A DNA stretch of 64,000 bases, taken from Odobenus rosmarus divergens (Eukaryota; Chordata; Mammalia; Carnivora; Odobenidae). Below the pieces are notes generated by a model. The model saw only the letters and a list, made by a program, of their open reading frames with translations, did no database searches and was not told the origin of the DNA. The DNA lies in the NCBI RefSeq assembly GCF_000321225.1, contig NW_004451657.1:131980-195979 (forward strand), given 5' to 3'. The translations under genes were made by a program, and so were the position numbers. Below, one piece after another: positions 44,629 to 58,320 of this stretch; within the stretch, counting starts at the first letter, position 1, and each line of letters begins with the position of its first letter.

Positions 44629-44974
44629 TTAAACAGGAACACACGAAACAACTTTAAATAACACAGCAGAAAACCTAATACTTTGTTCATGCTTGCTACA
44701 AATAGACCCTATCTACACCTATGGTCTACTGACAGAACTTCACATTCTAGAACCTCAGAATGGCAGTGGAGTGGAGTGTTCTCGAGGGCCAGCTCTGTAT
44801 CAGACTGAGTTAGAATCAAGACCCCACCACCCCCCACCCCCCGCTGCCACATTGGCTGTGTGTCCCTGGGCAGGATACTTGTCTCCCGGAGCTTGTTTCC
44901 TCACCTGGAAAAATGAGGTCAACACCATGTGAAGATGGAGGGAGAGATTGGAGTGATGTGTCTATAAGCCAAAA

Positions 44975-45620
44975 CACAACAAAATACTGGACAACCAAAT
45001 CCAGCAACATATAAAAAGAACCATATACCGCGACCAGGTGGGATTGATCCCAGGATGCAAAGCTGGTTTAACACCCAAACCTAATCCATGTAATACACCA
45101 TAATAATAAGATAAAGGACAAAACCTCATGATCATCTCAATAGATGCGAAAAGGCACGTGATGAAATCTATCACCCTGTCATGATAAAAACACTCAACTA
45201 ACTAGGAACAGAAGGAAACTTCCTCAACCCAATAAAGGACATCTACAGAATGCCCACACCCAACATTTTATTCAATGGTGAAAGACTGAAAGCTTTCCCT
45301 CTACAAACAGGAACTAGGTGAGGATGTCTATTCTTACCACTTCTATTCAACATTGTACTACAGGTTTATCCAGAGAAATTAGGCAAGAAAAAAATGGTAA
45401 AAGGCATCCAGATTATAAAGGAAGAAGTAAAACTATCTCTATCTGCAAATGACAGGATTTTGTGTATAGAAAACCCTAAGGAATCTACAAAAAAAAAAAA
45501 AATGAAACTGGTAGACTAGATGAATTCAGCAAGGTGGCAGGATACAAGATTAGCATACAAAAATTAATTGTATTTCTATAGAGTGCAATCAACGATTAAA
45601 AACAAAATTGAGAAAATGCC
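44975..45620 (+). mobile_element. L1 ORF2 fragment (reverse transcriptase region), defective
   Basis: 'accaggtgggattgatccca', 'ggatgcaaagctggtttaac', 'catctcaatagatgcgaaaa' and 'aaggacatctacagaatgcc' are the L1 RT domain. The catalytic motif, normally FADD, reads S-A-N-D at 'ctatctgcaaatgacagg', and stops interrupt the frame, so it is dead. Confidence 0.88.
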
Positions 45621-46149
45621 CAGATATAGTCCAGACGACACTGATCTAGAGTGGGACATAGACACTGGTATATTTCCAAAGCAACCAAGGGGATTCCAAC
45701 ATGCAGCCTGTGCCAGGGTCAAGAACATCTGCTCTGAGCAGTCAGCAGAGATGGAAGCTTCTCCAGTGTTTTCTCCCACTTTACCCTGCCTGCCTGAAAG
45801 ACACAGGCTGTCCCAGGTTGTGCTTCCTTCCAGATACAACCCTGCAATTCACTTAGGGAAGTCAGCCGAGCTGAACTCACCCTCAACTATGATAAGACAT
45901 ACCAAAGACTTACTAAAGAAAGACTTACCAAAGAAAGGTGTGCACTAACTGTTGTTCTTCATTTGTTTTTATTTTTTTGGCAGCATAGTTTATTTTTTTA
46001 TTATGTTCAGTTGTTTTTAAGCATCACCTTACACAGAAGGCCTAAAAGGACACATAAGGTGTTATCTCAAAAACACCATCTTCAGATAAATTAGGTTGAG
46101 TTTGCAAAACCAGGAATCAGAAAACTCTGGTTCAATTCTTAGCTTTGGA

Positions 46150-46285
46150 CTTCTCATATCTGTCCCAACACCCAGTGAGATGGGAATTATTATGGTCCCC
46201 AGTTCAAAGGCTAAGAAACTGGAATCTGAGGCTCAGAGAGGTTAAGTGACTTGAGCAAGGTCACACAGCTTCACTCCACTAACCC
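46150..46285 (-). repeat. MIR element, antisense
   Basis: 'gatgggaattattatggtcc', 'ctgaggctcagagaggttaa' and 'gtgacttgagcaaggtcaca' are MIR in reverse. Well preserved. Confidence 0.8.
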
Positions 46286-46999
46286 AAATGCCCCCTGTGC
46301 ACATGAAAGCCCAATGAGCATGAAGGAAATGAGCTTCAATTACTAGGTACCCTTCTCCCTGGAGCCAACTTTAATTAGCAAGTTCAGTTAATGAAGACAC
46401 TGGGCACTCTCACCCCCAGGTCAGACGCCGCCTTCTCTGCAGGGTGGGGAATTACATCACACTGGGCGCACCACAGGCATCATCTCCTTTACCTTCCACT
46501 TCCCCGACAATGAGCTGAGGACACAGCCCCGGGTCACACAGCCCGTATGTAATGGAGCAGAACTGGAACACGGGTCTGGGTTCCTCCCAATGCACACTTG
46601 AGCGGACAAGCGTTATGACACGAGAAACTTCTCTGCCTCATTCAAGTTCATGGCATGAGAAGTCTGAAAGGACCAACTCTTAGAACTCAGTCACGTAAGG
46701 GGCCCTTAAGTCATTTAAGGGGGCTCACAAAAAGTTGCTTACTTTAAAAAGTGCACCCCAGTAAGGAACCGGTGGTCCACAGAGAGTATGTTCAGGCAGT
46801 GCCTGGTGAGTTAAGAGCCGAGGAAGGCTGGCTCTGAAAGACTGCCTGGTCTGCGTCCCAGGCCCTGCTGTCCCTGTTACCCACGGGGGTCTCCTAGGGT
46901 ACCCCATCATGTCACTCCTCTGCCTAGATGGCTTCAGGTGGTCCCCCCAGCTTGGGGTCCAACCCAAGCCCACTAGCCAGACCAACAGCGCTCTATCCA

Positions 47000-47490
47000 C
47001 CTGCATCTGCTTCCTCTGAAGCCTCCCCATGCCACCCCCTACTCAGCCGTCCAAACGCTCACTCACCCTACTCCCAGGTGTGGGTTCTGCCCCCATGCCT
47101 CCCTCTGCCAGAGGGCCTGCGCGCCCTATGGATACTCTCCTTGGCTCACAAGCCTCCCCCAGAAGCTTCTGTAATCTGCATCAGTCAGGGCCTCCCTGAC
47201 TCCTGTGCTCCTCTCTGACTTGGCCACCCTGGCCACCCTGCCCTGGCATCACCTTCTGACTTGTTCCCATTCAATCACTCATTCATTTCACCCAAACATT
47301 TGTTCATTCAAGGATTCGTCACACCTCCGCTCTGCACTGGGAACACCACACAGCCAGAAGTCCCTGCCCGCCCAGAGCTGACCTTCTCTGAACATTCACT
47401 CCTTCGGAACAAGGACCCGATCTGGTCAACTTTGTGCTCCAGGACCTGCCCCAGAGCCTGGTACTGAGTAGAAGCCCAGACAATAGTGAG
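47000..47490 (+). repeat. L2-like and related ancient repeat sequence (tentative)
   Basis: 'tcactcattcatttcaccca', 'aaacatttgttcattcaagg' and, at the right, 'gctccaggacctgccccaga' then 'gcctggtactgagtagaagc' resemble L2-type 3' pieces. Boundaries are uncertain. Confidence 0.4.
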
Positions 47491-48899
47491 TGACCAAATG
47501 AAAATTAGGCATGCTTTCCATTGCATGACAGCTTTCTGGAAAAGCTGTAGGTTGGGTGACATGTACACTGCTAAGTAAACACTAGAGTACCCCACGTTGA
47601 ACGCCGGCTAGCGCACAACGATTTGATGGCTGTGGTGCATCTATTTCAGACCAAGAGTAGGACAGCTGCCTTTCCTGGTGACAGACCCCGTGCAGAAAAC
47701 TGACCTGCCGTCTCAAATGCTGCCTTGCACCCAGCAGATTTCCCCTGAGCAGAGGAGTGCTGCCATTTTGCATTTGTTTCTTCTTAAGCAAATGAGGATT
47801 TCAGGCCTCAGCTTCTGCACTCTAGGAAATGCATGTGAACGTCCCTTTTCCCCAGGGCCCTTTGCAATAAGCCGGACACAACTTGGACTCCGAATGCTTG
47901 CTATGGGCTCAGACTCCATGAAGGGCAAGTCCACCTTTTCAATTTGGCAGAGCTTGTTTCTTCCCTTCTTCCCCCCAGCTCCATTCGCGGGCAGCATTTC
48001 CTGGGTGCCAACCGGGTACTGGGACACTGGAGCTGAGAGACTGAGTTCGTAGTCCAGCCCTCCAGGAGCTACGGCAAATGCAGACATGCATTTCTCATTT
48101 ATTTTCTGCTTGGTCACTGCTGCTCTCCCACGCCGACCCACGCGTTCCCATCACACACTCCAAATAAAAAGTCCAGGACGCTGGGACTTTATCTGCTGAT
48201 TTTCTAGAGCATCCATCCTCAGGCCTGGTTTCTAATAAGCACTCACTCTTCTTCACTGAAACTCCATGCACAGACATGTGGAAGGAGACAGGGGAGTTCT
48301 CAGCCAGGGCCTGGGACCGGATGAGTGGACAGGGGGAGAAGGCAGGAAGACATCATGGGATGCTTTTAGGTTTGCAGGAGGCAGGGAGAGTTCCAAGAGG
48401 CTACAGAGCTGGCCCCTGCAGAACGCACACCCAGGAAACAGGGGGCTGGTGGTTTGCACCCTGGTGGGACTTTATCCAAGGTACAGGGGCTGGAGGGCTG
48501 GTCAGGCCTGATGTTTATGGAGCAAAAGGCTTTGCAAAGGTACCAGGGTCCAAGTGTCTCCCTTCTTCCTGGTTGTTCAGGAATTTCAAGGCTTTAAGGT
48601 AGCTAGTGACATCAGTCCACCACAGGCCTGGGGCTCATGAGTCCCACACTTGCCACTGTGGGACCAGGGCCAATCTGTAGAAACAAAGACCCAACCAAGC
48701 AGATTGCTTTATCAGGTCTATTCTTTATAAGTCATGTTCCTCAAGAAAAAAAAAAAAATGCTAATCAAAGAAAAACTGTGAGGGTTCAGAAAAGCAGACA
48801 CAAGTAATTTACAACCCACCCCCACAACACACACACACAACGTCTTGGCAGCCGTTTTTTTCCAGAAGGAAATGACCAGCAGTGAGCGGGTACTCTGTC

Positions 48900-49070
48900 C
48901 CAGACCAGCTCCAGGTGGACCATCACATTTGGCCCTTGAGTCTTACCAATGAAGAACAACTCTCACACGTCACAGGTGGGAAGACAGAGTTTCAGTGAAA
49001 TCAGGTGTCGGGGCCCAAGGCTGCCCTGGTAAGAAGTACAGAGTCCAGGACCGACGCTAAATCACAGTGT
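48900..49070 (-). repeat. MIR-like element, antisense (tentative)
   Basis: 'caatgaagaacaactctcac', 'cacaggtgggaagacagagt' and 'gtgtcggggcccaaggctg' follow MIR in reverse, weakly. Confidence 0.4.
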
Positions 49071-50439
49071 GTCCCACACGTGCCCAAGATCTGTCTTCCA
49101 AAGATTAGGCAAAAAAAATTACCTAACTTAAATTCAATATTTAGATCTGCTCACAAAGTCCAAGTCATATCATTCTACCTGTGGGGTCTTTTTCTCCCAA
49201 CCAGGCTGTAAGCTCTGTGAGACCGGGGCCACGGCCCACACTTCTTGCCTCCCCACCAGCACAGAGCAGGCCCTCATCTGCCACCAGTTTGGAGAAAACA
49301 AGTCCAAACCCTTCTTACCTGGGCTCAAAAGCCGGCCTCAGGATCGCGTCCAGGATCTGCAGCACAGCCCCAGCTGAGTCTCCCCACCAGCACCCGGTCC
49401 TCCCCACAGAAATCCGTCCCCTGCACTCCCTGCTGGGGCCTCTGGCCTGCCCTCCTCTGCACCTCTGCTCCTTCCCTCCCCCTGCCTGCCCACAGCACCG
49501 CCCCTCTTCCCAAGTCTCTACCCCACCTAAACCCCAAATCCTCCAAGGCCAGTGTCACGTTCATTCTTTCCACAAACATGCTCAACGTTCGTGAGCACCT
49601 GCTGTATGCCCAGCTGTGGGAGGAAAGGGGAAGGAGACAGGTCCTGTCTCTCCAGCACAGAACATTCTACCAGGTCAGAGAGATAGAGGAATGGGCAGCT
49701 CCTAGGGCAGGCCCTGGGCTCTGAGCTCTGTGCGTTTTAGCTCAGGGACTTTCATAAGGCTTTGAAATAGATGCTGTCATTCTCCCCATCCCACTTTCAT
49801 GTCAGAGAAGTAGACAAGGGGACCCCCCCAAAACTAAGTGACCCACCCAAGATCATGGACTGGGAAGTGGCACCCACTGCTCAGAGTTCTATCCACCCGA
49901 ACCCTGCCTATTTTGCTGTGAACTTCAAGGTCAGTGTCTACAGCTCATCCACGTCTGTGTCCCCAGGGCCCTACCCAGGGCCCTGACGCAGCAGGGACAC
50001 AACCCTGCTTGCTGAACAGAGTGGTTTCTGCCTCCAAGAATAGACACATGCTTCTGCTCCCGGCACTGATGCAGCGTTCCCAGCCTTGGGCGGCCTCCCG
50101 ATCGTGATGAATAGCCCGAGGCCCTGGCAGCGCCTGCATCAGCATCTGTCTGGCTGCCTCCCTGAAACCCAACAGACTCCATCTGGGCCCCAGAAAATTG
50201 CTTTGATGCTGCTGGTGGGAAGCAAAATCTTTAAAAAGCACCTTTGCAAGCACAGGCTTCTAAAATCCGCTTCCTAGACCAGCACGGGGAGAAGAGAACA
50301 CGCAGGACACATCTATACCTGGGCCTAGGCTCCTCCTCCCCAGCAAGACACTCATAGACAAAAGACTCCGTTCCGTGCTGGAGGAGGTCAGCCTTTAGGG
50401 ACCTCGGTCGGGGCGACGACCATCCTTAACGTGAGAGTC

Positions 50440-50560
50440 TTAAACAACATTCCTAACTCCTAGTGTTATCCTGAGAAGTAAGCGAGAGATGACAGAAGAA
50501 CAGTTCGCCCAGTACTAGGCACAGGATACACGCTCACTAAACATTAGCTCGGGTCAGTAG
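50440..50560 (+). repeat. MIR 3' part
   Basis: 'aggcacaggatacacgctca' and 'ctaaacattagctcgggtca' resemble the MIR 3' end. Confidence 0.5.
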
Positions 50561-50639
50561 GATTACTTAACTTGGTCACCACTGTGGTCCACACCACTGT
50601 GCCTGATGCCCTGTAACCAGTGAGGGTGGGAGGGTGGGG

Positions 50640-51110
50640 GAGAGGGAGGGAGGAAAGGGCCGCGAATCACCCGGGAATACAACAGCCTAGCCAACAGTCC
50701 CTAAATGGGAGCCAAAAAGCCCAGGGTGTTCGAATTCTGGCCACAGCGCCCCACAGCGGTGGCACTGGTGCACTGCAGCCCCGGATCCAGGCGCCTCCCG
50801 TAGAACGGCCGCCCACCTGCCACGGAACCGAGAGAAGACCTGGCCCGGGAAGAACTGGCCTCGGCCCTCACAGCCCCGGCAGTCTCTAAAAGAGAAAATG
50901 GGACATTTGAAGCTAATACCTAGGGAGGGTGTGGATGACTCTTTAACCCCTAAACGTAAGCTCCAGTTCTTGAAACTTAGAAAAGTCCCCTCCTTCAGAA
51001 CCTCCTCACAGAAGCGGGCATTCCTTAGCAATTCCAGCAGACCCACGCCACTGCCCGCCCCGCACGGCCACCGCGGCCACCTCCCTTGACAACCGAGCGG
51101 CCAAGGTTTT
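50640..51110. promoter_or_regulatory. CpG-enriched patch (weak candidate regulatory region)
   Basis: Scattered CpGs (gggccgcgaatcacccggg, gaacggccgcccacc, gccccgcacggccaccgcgg) exceed the local background. No exon or promoter motif can be shown. Confidence 0.25.
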
Positions 51111-52689
51111 CTTGACAATTACTCACTTTTAAAAAACATACGTACACTTTCAGCCTTATCCTAAGCAATAGCATCCACACACCAAAAAAAAAGGTTTCAG
51201 GTGTGAGTTGTATTTTCTCCAATTCACACTGAGATAAGTACTATTAAAATTAACCCGTCTGTCCACCTGCTCCCTAAAACCTTGTCCTGTACCAACAGGG
51301 CCACATACCCCATGGAGAAATGACCACTCCCTGAGGCCCCTTCCAGCTCAGGAAGTCTGGATTCCTCATCTGACCAGAGTCTAGCCTGAGGCCTGCATAC
51401 AGCAGGGGCTTACTGTCTGCTGAGGAACAGTGACGATTCAAGGCCCAGTTTTCCATCTCTGGCTGCACTAGACCCACCGCCCCTGGCAGGAGGCAGCCAG
51501 CTTCTGTTGTGCAGGGCTGATAAATACCACGTTTGGACACGGCTCTAGAGGCCGAGGGGGAGGCAGAGCGAACAGGACACCAGGCCAATGCAGAAGAGAA
51601 GCGGGGGGACGAATTCACAGGGACTATATTCTGGGGAGCCGCATCTCAGCCCGTTAAGTTATTTTAATAACTTGGTCGCTTTCACATCAAACTTCGTGCA
51701 AGAAAAACCTTCAGAGATGTCGCATCTGCCTTCCCAGAAGGGATTTACCACAAAGCGTGTAAAGAAGGACTGGGCGCCTTCCAAGTCCCAGTTTCAAGAC
51801 AGACTAAATAATTGAAGGGGAGGCCTTCTGTGCCCTTAGCAATTAGGCAAGGAATTTGTCAGATGGTTACGGTCCTTTAAAAAGATAGGAAATGAGTGGG
51901 GGTGCATTTCAGCCTAGAAAGAGGCACTACTGAAGACGTAGACACGAGGAAATTTAGGGAGACTTTCAAGAGCCCTCCAATGCTGGGCCCACCTCTGCAG
52001 CCCATAACCATCCTCCTTGCCATGTACCCCATCCCAACACCCCACACCCAGCCACAACCTCCTAACATCACCCCAAACACACTGCCACACATGTGCACGC
52101 CCTGGCTCATCTGTCGGGACAGCCCTTCCTTCCTTCCTTCTCCACCTGGAAAACTCCTATTCATCCCTCAAAAGCCAAGGGATGACAGCCAAATCCCACC
52201 ATCACCTCCCACGTGAAGACTCCTGTCATACAGCAGCACAGAGCACGTGGGGGTGGGGGTGGAAGTATATTAGATGAGGCTGAAACGAAGTTCTAAAGGG
52301 CTCTCCTTCCTAGTTCAGTGTGTAAAGGAGGTTATGGTTCGTGCCTAGGCAGCAGGATGTCAGGGAGGAGATGCAAACAGAGAAACACGTCCAGACCCGT
52401 GTGGTGGGAAGATGTTTCCAGCGGCAGTGTGGGAGTCGGGCTAAGATTGGATTCGTGACACAAGGTCTGTTCTCCAGCATCAAGTCATATATGCTTGGCT
52501 ACGCACATCCAGAGCTTCCGTCCCCAGAGCCGCTGCTGCGCCCAAGTTGTGAATGCAGGCGATGTGCAGAACAAACAGGTCTCCCCTCCCCTCCCCTCCC
52601 CCTACAGTTCTCCCCCTACCCTCCCCCTGCAGTGCAACATCACCACTCACCACCCCCACGGCCGCTACCGGCACAGCTCTGTCCACCAG

Positions 52690-52845
52690 CTCTGGTCATT
52701 TACTCCTTACGATAGCCCTAAAAAGTAGGTACTATTATTGTCCCATTTCAGGGATGAAAAAATGGTGTGACAAGACAAGGAGCTCGTTCAAAAATGCCCT
52801 GCTAATAAGTGGGAAGTGAACCCAGGCAGTCAGGCTCTGGGGCCA
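52690..52845 (-). repeat. MIR element, antisense
   Basis: 'agtaggtactattattgtcc', 'catttcagggatgaaaaaat' and 'gtgaacccaggcagtcaggc' are MIR in reverse. Confidence 0.75.
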
Positions 52846-53289
52846 GGTATGGTGGTTGGGAGCACCACAGGGAGACGACCTCACCCTTAAAAACTCAGCC
52901 CAAGGATGCCTGTCCCATTTACCCTAAAGAAACCAAGGAGGAGGGAGGCAACCATTTAGCGGCAGGACATTCGTGGATGTGTTGTTTACAATAGGAAGAT
53001 ACAAAACCAACTACATATTTGCTAAATACCCAACAGCTAAGTGTATTCTAGAACATTCATGGGACACCACGAAGTCATTAACACCAAAGCTCTATGTGTC
53101 ACTTTCCGGTTTGAGGTCCTCCTGCCCTGGGATCTCCTGGCGTGCTCGTGAAAATGCAGATTCCGAAGTTTCACCCTGGACCTGATGAGTGGCAAAGCCT
53201 GGAAGGAGGGCCTGGCAGTCAGAACGTAAATTTCTTGCACGTGACTATTTCTGCACGGCAGTGTGTGAGAACAGCTGCTGAGGATGCCC

Positions 53290-53405
53290 ATTTATTGCCA
53301 CAGGAAAGAGTGAGCTCCATGAGAAGTTTTGTTCACTGTGGGGTCCTCAGTGCCTAGAACAGTGCCTGGCACAGAGTAGGTGCTCAAGAAATATTCTGTG
53401 CCTGA
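53290..53405 (+). repeat. L2/MIR-type 3' end
   Basis: 'gagtgagctccatgagaagt', 'cctcagtgcctagaacagtg' and 'cctggcacagagtaggtgct' are the L2-type end. Confidence 0.75.
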
Positions 53406-55559
53406 ACGAACCCCTTGATCAGCAAACTTTTGAAATGAATCTGTTTAGCGTGTTTACATTGCTGAGTGGTCCATGTTCTTTGGGGGAGCAGGGACCGTGA
53501 GCATCTCTTCATCCCCCTGTGCCCATACAAAGCCAGCCCTGGGATGTGGTCTGCCAGCAAGCAAACAAGGGAGCGGTGCACGCTTATGCCCTTTTTAACA
53601 TTTCTGAAATTAGAATGTGTCTTACAGCCTAACTCTGTCAGTGTTGCTTTCTGCCCCTTTCTTTAGCAGTACAAAAATGATGATGCATCTCTCAATCGAT
53701 GGCATCTTAGATTTAATAGAAGATGGTAACTAATGGAGTCCATGATTCTGATTTAAAAAATTAAAATCAGATGCCAACACAGCTAACAGATTGCTGTGCA
53801 CTCCCTTTCTTACGATTTGCAAAAATTAATCCAATGCCATCTGTTCTAAGCTTTTGGCTTCAGCCCCCAGTAGTTCTGGCCATCCAGCTCTTAGCTCCTG
53901 AGATATAAATTCAAGATCGGTTGCAAATGGCAGGTGGCACCTGTCTTCACCTGGATGCTCCTGACAGCATCAGCTGGAGGGTTTTTCAACATCTTCCTTG
54001 GTGGTGCAGGATGTGCCAGAGGCTGGTGCTAGTTGGTTACTCCACTGGCCTTGGATGTTCAGCCAGGCGTGTGGTCTGTCCCCGATAGCTGTCAGTCCTG
54101 CTGTGACTTCCTGGCACTCGGAGAACTCGGACCTACCGGCTGACACTCAACAGCCCCCCATTTCCTGTAACTAGTCCCATGGCTAGTAAGAGAGTCGAGT
54201 GCCCCGCGCAAGTCATTCTCAGATGAGCAAAAGAGGAGCTGGGGATGGGAATCTGGCCCATTACCCAAGGTTGTTCTGAGAACCAAGTGAGATTCACTTG
54301 AAAATTCCCTAAAAAGCAGCAAGTTTTCTGTACAAGGTAATGAGTGGCATTCAGGAAGAGACAATGCATAGATACAGCAATCTTCAGACTCTCAGACACA
54401 CCACCCAAGCCCTCTGAGCCTTGGCCTCCTTGTGTTTACACTGGATCTAACTGGGTATGTCTTCACATTCGCCATGCAGGAGACCCAGCTCTCTGCAAAG
54501 CACGGGCCAGAGCCTTGCAGGGGGAGGGGAGCTATTCCCAGTGAAGTCCTCATAATAGCCCTAGGCTGGCTCAGCTTGGTTTCATGGGTCATTTTAGTCC
54601 CCCAGACAACAAAGTGAACCAAGCTTGTACAACTCCAGAACAGTTCTCTGGGCAGTAGTCCCCAGGCTGCAGCCTTAGAGCACAGTGCAACAAGGTGGGA
54701 CCCCAGCTGTAGGCTGGCTCCGTCGCCCTGGGCCAGGTCACTGCTGCCCGCTCTGTCTCTGTCCCCCGACTGGAAAGCAAGGACAGGCTACCTCACAGAC
54801 ATGCTACCTAAGAACGGGCTGCCTCACCGGGATACTCGCAGGACCGCCGGCAGACAGTGTCCCACAAACGGTAGGTGCTCCAGGCGTCCCAGCGGCCCCC
54901 CTGCATGTTCCAGCTTCCCACCAGTGCTCACAAGGGCAAGCACAAAGCACCTTCCAGTATAGGGACAGCAGTGGGCTGCTGGTGTCTGCCTGCCCACCTG
55001 TCCCCAGGTAGGGATCTCAGAGATGCTGCAGATGAGCACAAGGCCATGAAGGTTCACAGTGGGGAAGAAAGGCCCCAGAGACTGTGGCTTTGGAAGCCCC
55101 TGGTGAATTCATCTGATTACCCCGACGCAGGGCCCCGAGGGGGAGGTGGTGAACAAATGTCTGTAGGTTAAATAAAGATTGGGGGTTTGGGGCCACAGGT
55201 GGGCTATGACCAATGGAAAGTAGGAATGAGAACATTCTAGAAAGGCTGGAGTGGAAGGGTGATCACCCCAACAGGGCCTTCCAGGCTCCCTGCCCCCAGA
55301 CAGCAGCGGTCATACTCTTACAGGAAGTCCATCTTTTTAGCTTGAAATGAAATCTGGTTTGAAAACTCCAAGCTGGAAGTGTGTGCCTCTCTCCATCAGG
55401 AGAAAAACTAGGCTGCTCAAAAGATCAACGAGACAGAAGAGAAAGTCCAAAACCAGGTCCAAGGGTGGACAGGAATTTAACACGCATCAACGGGGAGAGA
55501 TACCAGCTGGTCCACAACCACTGGGTGAAGGACTAGCTGTTTGGAAGCCAAAAGAACTG

Positions 55560-56210
55560 GATATCCACTTAGATCCCTACAGTGAAACAACTTACAGGTG
55601 GATTGCAAACTGAAATAAACACAAAGAAACCACAAAACAAAGAAATCTCCAAAACACAAATAGTAAAGGAGGCAAAAAAGTATAAGCGGCCACAGAAGGC
55701 ACAAATGTTGAAGCTCTGCATAGGGAAAGCATCGTGGCAAGAGCGTCAGACCACAGGCTGGGAGAAAATACTTGTCCCGTATCACAGACCACAGGCTAAT
55801 ATCCTTAATGGACTAAGAGTCTTTACAAATCAAAGTTGTTTTAAGCAACATGCCAATAGAAAAATTAGTATGAATAATGAAGTAATTCCCCAAAGAAGAG
55901 GAAGCACAGGGCCAGGGCTCACACAAAATAAGATGCTCAGCCTCATCGGTAACCAACGGAATGAGGACCAGAAGGAGAATCCTCACTTATTCCATAGCAG
56001 AGATGTTCCATATTCATGGTTGGCAAGGTTCTTGGAAACTGCTATTCTCATTCACTCTCGGTGGGTACAAATTGGCACGACTTTTTCTGGAGTGCTCTTT
56101 GACAATTTCTGTGAAAAATTTAAATATGGATCACTTTGGCCCACTAGCTTCACTTCTAGAATCTACCCTAAGGGAATGATCAGACAAGGGCATAGTCCAG
56201 AAAAACGGGA
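55560..56210 (+). mobile_element. Old L1 (L1M-type) ORF2 3' region
   Basis: 'ctaatatccttaatggacta', 'aagatgctcagcctcatcgg', 'gtgggtacaaattggcacga' and 'ctagaatctaccctaaggg' are L1M 3' landmarks in sense. A 215-codon open frame across it is a decayed ORF2, not a host gene. Confidence 0.8.
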
Positions 56211-57094
56211 ATGGTACAGAACTGGTTAAATCAAGCATGGGATGCCCACACCGTGGAGGCTGTGGGAAGATCTCGGCCACACCTGCCGTGTGGGAAAAGC
56301 CAGTCACAAGCAGTGAGATCCCCTTTCTCAGGAAAAAACCCATGTGGATACAGATACCTGCTGACATCACAGCCCTCACAAACAGGGTGAACCAAGAAAG
56401 CTATTTCCATATGGAGGCAGGGGCAAGAGGCTTGGAATTCCTGGAAAGAGAAGGTGGCCTGCTCCCACCAAGGGCAGCGGAGACGGGAGAGGGTAGTTTT
56501 TGGGCCAAGAAAACAGAGGAAGAAATGAAGATGGGGAGAGGTGTAAGGCACACATCTGTTTGGAAATACACTGATGGGATCTTCAGGGTCCCCCAAAGCA
56601 ATGGATAGTGGCTTGATGCCAAAAAAACAAAAAACAAACAAAAAACCAATTGTTTTCTTTCCTACATACCAGCAATAAGCAACCCATGCGTAAAACTGGA
56701 AGGTGATTCCCTTTATAACCAAATCAAAAGAAGCTATGAAAAATAGCACACAATGTTCAGGAGAGAGAGGAAAATGGCATTTCTTTATTAAGGATGCAGA
56801 AGAAAACTAAACGGAGCTAAAACCCCCAAATCAACAGCCCCTTCTTCTCCTGGGCCCTGGACCCCCCCTTCTTCCCACCTTTCCCCAAACCTCCCCATCT
56901 GTCCTCTCTCCAGGAGTGCCTCACCATCAGCTTATCATCCTCAGGTCCCTCCCATTAAAACAAAACAGAGCCTCCCCTGCCCCCGTGCCCAATCCCCCCA
57001 ACCTCTGGCTCTCTCTGCTTGTCCACATTCATTGAGGCTGTCTCCATCTGCTGTCTGCATGGCCCCCTCACCTCCCTGCAGTACGGCTTTAGCC

Positions 57095-57280
57095 CATGCA
57101 GCTATGCTGGCCTCCACTCACCTCCCCTGGCCTCCCCCGGCCTCCAATTACCTTCCCTGCACTCTTCAGACTTTCATTAACCTCCACTGACCTCCTCCTC
57201 CCCAGCTCTGATCGCCACTAGCCGCACGCATCTCCCCTGACCTCCACTGGCCTTTACTCACCTCCCTTGACCTCCATGTT
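57095..57280. repeat. Degenerate minisatellite, unit like cctccactgacct
   Basis: Variants 'cctccactcacctcccctgg', 'aacctccactgacctcctcc', 'cccctgacctccactggcct' and 'ttactcacctcccttgacct' repeat with a period of about 12-24 bases. Confidence 0.7.
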
Positions 57281-57989
57281 GCCAGATTGAGCCTGCATTT
57301 TGTAATCTAACTTATTTGACCGTTAAGTGGACTTGGAGACCCCTGACCCCAGCCTTCCCGCCCAGACACACTCTTCCCTGATGATTATTGTCATATTTCG
57401 TCCATGACGTCATGTTCCTAGCTGCTCAGGATCACTGAACCCTCACCATGTGTAGGTACCACGCTAGGGTATCCCAGCCCCACCCTTAGTCAGTGCAACC
57501 CCAGCCCATTCTCTTCCCATGATGCAATGCCACTGCAGGGGGTTGGTGGGAGGGCTCTGCGGAAATGGAAGTCATCACAGATGAGTGAAGCCTCTACTGG
57601 AGGCAGATGGAGCCTCCCCAAGGTTAGGATCTGGGCCTTGTACTCTCTCCAGTGACTGAACACAGTTCCATTACTGTTGAATGCACAAAGGCAAGGGCTT
57701 TTAGCAACAGAACACGAAGGTCTAGTTTCCATTAAAAAGCTCCCTCTGGCTACCCAGTGGAGTAGCTTTGAGGGGTAAGAGTGGAAGCAGGGAGGCCTGT
57801 GAGGGCATTATGCCACCCAGGCAAGAGGACGCACCCCCAGACTGGCCGGCTGACAATGCAGGGTCCTGGGAAGGAAAGGCGTGGGCCCTGGTAAGACAGC
57901 ATCATTGCCATCAAACACTGAGGTCCTCTGTCATGTGTACCCCCAACACCCCTCAGACCTCACATCCTCACTTCCTTGGTCACCGGTCC

Positions 57990-58320
57990 CAGCCACAGTG
58001 GCCTCCTGCTGCCCCTCAACCCACGAGGCATGCTCCCACCACAGGGCCTTTGCACTTGCTACTTCTCTCCTGGGACCATCCTTCCCCCAAATGCTTGCAT
58101 GACTTCCTCCCTCACTCCCTTCAGGCCTCTCCAGACCTCCCTTCACACAGTTCTAGGTCTCAGCACACCTCCCATGTCATACATCTGTCTGTGTGTGTTC
58201 TCCTCCGCCCCCGCCAGCAGATAAGCTCTTGGAGGGCAGGGGCATGGTTTGTCATGTTCACCGCTGTACCCCCAGTGCCTAGCACAGTGCATAGCACATA
58301 GTAGGTGCTCTGGGTCACTG
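57990..58320 (+). repeat. L2 3'-end fragment
   Basis: 'cacagggcctttgcacttgc', 'cttcaggcctctccagacct', 'gctcttggagggcaggggca' and 'cctagcacagtgcatagcac' give the L2 3' order. Confidence 0.8.

Noticed and set aside
55582..56229. 215-codon open frame as a host gene
   Set aside because: The landmarks and reading match the decayed ORF2 3' region of an old L1.
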